Positions 63,086 through 64,000 of a stretch of DNA of 64,000 nt are shown here, piece after piece. The notes under the pieces are model-generated. The model had not been told where the DNA came from. It searched no databases and saw only the letters and a list, made by a program, of their open reading frames with translations. The position numbers and the translations under genes were made by a program. Source of the stretch: Beijerinckia sp. 28-YEA-48 (GTDB lineage Bacteria; Pseudomonadota; Alphaproteobacteria; Rhizobiales; Beijerinckiaceae); the NCBI RefSeq assembly GCF_900104955.1, contig NZ_FNSI01000001.1:5118001-5182000 (forward strand). Reading direction: 5' to 3'. The first letter of the stretch is position 1; each line of letters begins with the position of its first letter.

Positions 63086-63617
63086 TCTCCGCGTGCTCCC
63101 CCGGCTACGCACGCGCCGATTGGCGAAAAGCAGTTATCCGCTAGTTCCGCCACTGAGATGCAATGCGCAATGGATAAGGTCTAAGTCAATGATAAATCGA
63201 ATCATTACGGTCGTAATACTCGAATGATCTAGGTTAATATTTGGTTATCTTCAATTGTCTTAGACCGGGGGCTGGCACGGTCGCGCAGCCACTTGCTCAC
63301 GCGCTTCTGGGGCGGTGATGACGCAGGCCCGGTCGTGAAGTTCGGCTGCGGGATCGACTGCGATGGCGGCAGCATCCGATATCGCCATCGGGCGCGACGA
63401 CCATTCCATCCGCCTATCGCTGGATCATGCCGGCCAGCTGGGATGATCCGGAATTCAGCGCCAGTCGGTCGGGAGCCGACGATAAATTGTTTCGCCTCGC
63501 TCGTGTAGCGGGCGCCGAAGCGATCGCCCGACAGGAAAGACCAGGCTGCGCTGCGCCCAACGAAGTGATAGCCTGCCGCCAAACAACGAACGGCAAACGA
63601 ACGGTAGGAGCGCGACC
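63086..63617. other. control region between the autotransporter and the dsrE-like gene
   Basis: About 530 bases separate the two divergent genes. The part next to the autotransporter (63180-63260) is AT-rich with an AATGAT/ATCATT inverted repeat at 63188-63206. No convincing gene is seen; short frames on both strands lack support. Confidence 0.45.
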
Positions 63618-64000
63618 ATGCATAGGCGCAATATTTTCAAAGCGGCGGCGGTGGCTGTCGGCGGTGTCTTCGCCACGAAAGCGATGGCGCAAGGGGCCGG
63701 CGGCGCGGCGAAAGTCTCGGCCAGCAAGGTCGCCTATCACCTATCGGATGCCGACAAGGTGGTCTTCGTCCTCGGCAATATCCAGAACCATCTCGATGGT
63801 GGGCCGAAAGGCGTCGAGATCGTGCTCGTCGTGCACGGGCCGGCGCTGAAGGGGTTTCATGCCATGTCGGCTGATCCGGCGGTGTCGCAGAAGGTGGAAA
63901 ATTTTTCCAAGGCCGGCGTCAAATTCGATGCCTGCGGCAATACGATGAAGGCGCAGAAGGTGGATCTGGCCGATCTGGTGCCCGGCTTCAAAGTGGTCGA
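63618..64000 (+). CDS. DsrE/DsrF-family protein with a twin-arginine-like leader (partial)
   Basis: The visible 127 residues start with RRNIFKAAAVAVGGVFATKAMA, a twin-arginine-like signal peptide, followed by a DsrE-fold region with VVFVLGNIQNHLDGG and the conserved cysteine in FDACGNTM. The DsrE/DsrF family transfers persulfide sulfur in the cytoplasm, but exported members are common near sulfur-oxidation or unknown genes. The gene runs off the right edge. AGGAG precedes the ATG by eight bases. Confidence 0.82.
   Translation, partial: MHRRNIFKAAAVAVGGVFATKAMAQGAGGAAKVSASKVAYHLSDADKVVFVLGNIQNHLDGGPKGVEIVLVVHGPALKGFHAMSADPAVSQKVENFSKAGVKFDACGNTMKAQKVDLADLVPGFKVV

Noticed and set aside
63427-63849. 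140-residue plus-strand frame at the right end
   Set aside because: It overlaps the dsrE-like gene in another frame; the dsrE frame has a ribosome site, a signal peptide and family motifs.

Overview
The window is chromosomal DNA, GC-rich and densely coding, from an alphaproteobacterium. It most likely belongs to the Rhizobiales/Hyphomicrobiales. The evidence is a CckA hybrid kinase divergent from a FliO-like gene with a perfect CtrA-type box between them, an alphaproteobacterial SOS box (GTTC-N7-GTTC) upstream of recA, a giant apolipoprotein-like protein of the GPR/RgsE polar-growth type, a DksA lacking most zinc-finger cysteines, NADP-dependent Icd, and a STAS-MlaE/MlaF/MlaD/lipoprotein operon. 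No rRNA, tRNA, CRISPR array, prophage or insertion sequence was recognised.

Layout. 0-3.3 kb: glycerate 2-kinase coupled to a two-gene chromate transporter, then a rhodanese. 3.3-6.9 kb: an HtrA-like protease divergent from a cytochrome c', a membrane-anchored dihaem cytochrome c, and a conserved hypothetical. 6.9-12.6 kb: an EamA exporter, a cupin-type XRE regulator, and the Mla-type lipid transport operon. 12.7-18.6 kb: a 1,959-residue GPR-like coiled-coil protein on the minus strand. 18.8-21 kb: an Hpt protein, an adrenodoxin-type ferredoxin, and a ferredoxin-NADP reductase. 21-25.4 kb: a YegD-like Hsp70, a DUF2161 nuclease-fold protein, a PAS-GGDEF protein, and MsrQ.

25.4-30.5 kb is a tight minus-strand operon: MoxR ATPase, SixA phosphatase, an unknown protein, YcjX and YcjF. 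The VWA (CoxE-like) partner expected beside MoxR lies 1.5 kb away on the other strand, beyond a small membrane protein and an amidohydrolase. 33.4-39.7 kb: a YeeE/YedE sulfur transporter, alaS, recA, and a small membrane protein. 39.7-43.9 kb looks accessory: TctC-type binding protein, MarR regulator, Rieske oxygenase with its own NMT1-like binding protein, and a small unknown. 44-50 kb is core again: cckA, fliO-like, dksA, icd. 50-53.5 kb: two tandem paralogous peptide-type binding proteins without transporter subunits. 53.8-57 kb: RhlE-type helicase, TrmJ-like methyltransferase, alpha/beta hydrolase.

57.2-59.8 kb holds an overlapping MurL-MurD2 pair, which points to the alternative route for putting D-glutamate into peptidoglycan (L-Glu ligation followed by epimerisation). 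60-63 kb is a classical autotransporter with T5SS/PEP-CTERM-type repeats. The window ends inside a DsrE-family gene with a twin-arginine-like leader.

Dispersed non-coding structure is notable. A roughly 100-bp double-palindrome element occurs at least four times (2.8, 5.0, 46.8 and 48.1 kb). Two unrelated long inverted repeats and a shorter hairpin sit at convergent gene ends (33.2, 57.0 and 12.6 kb).
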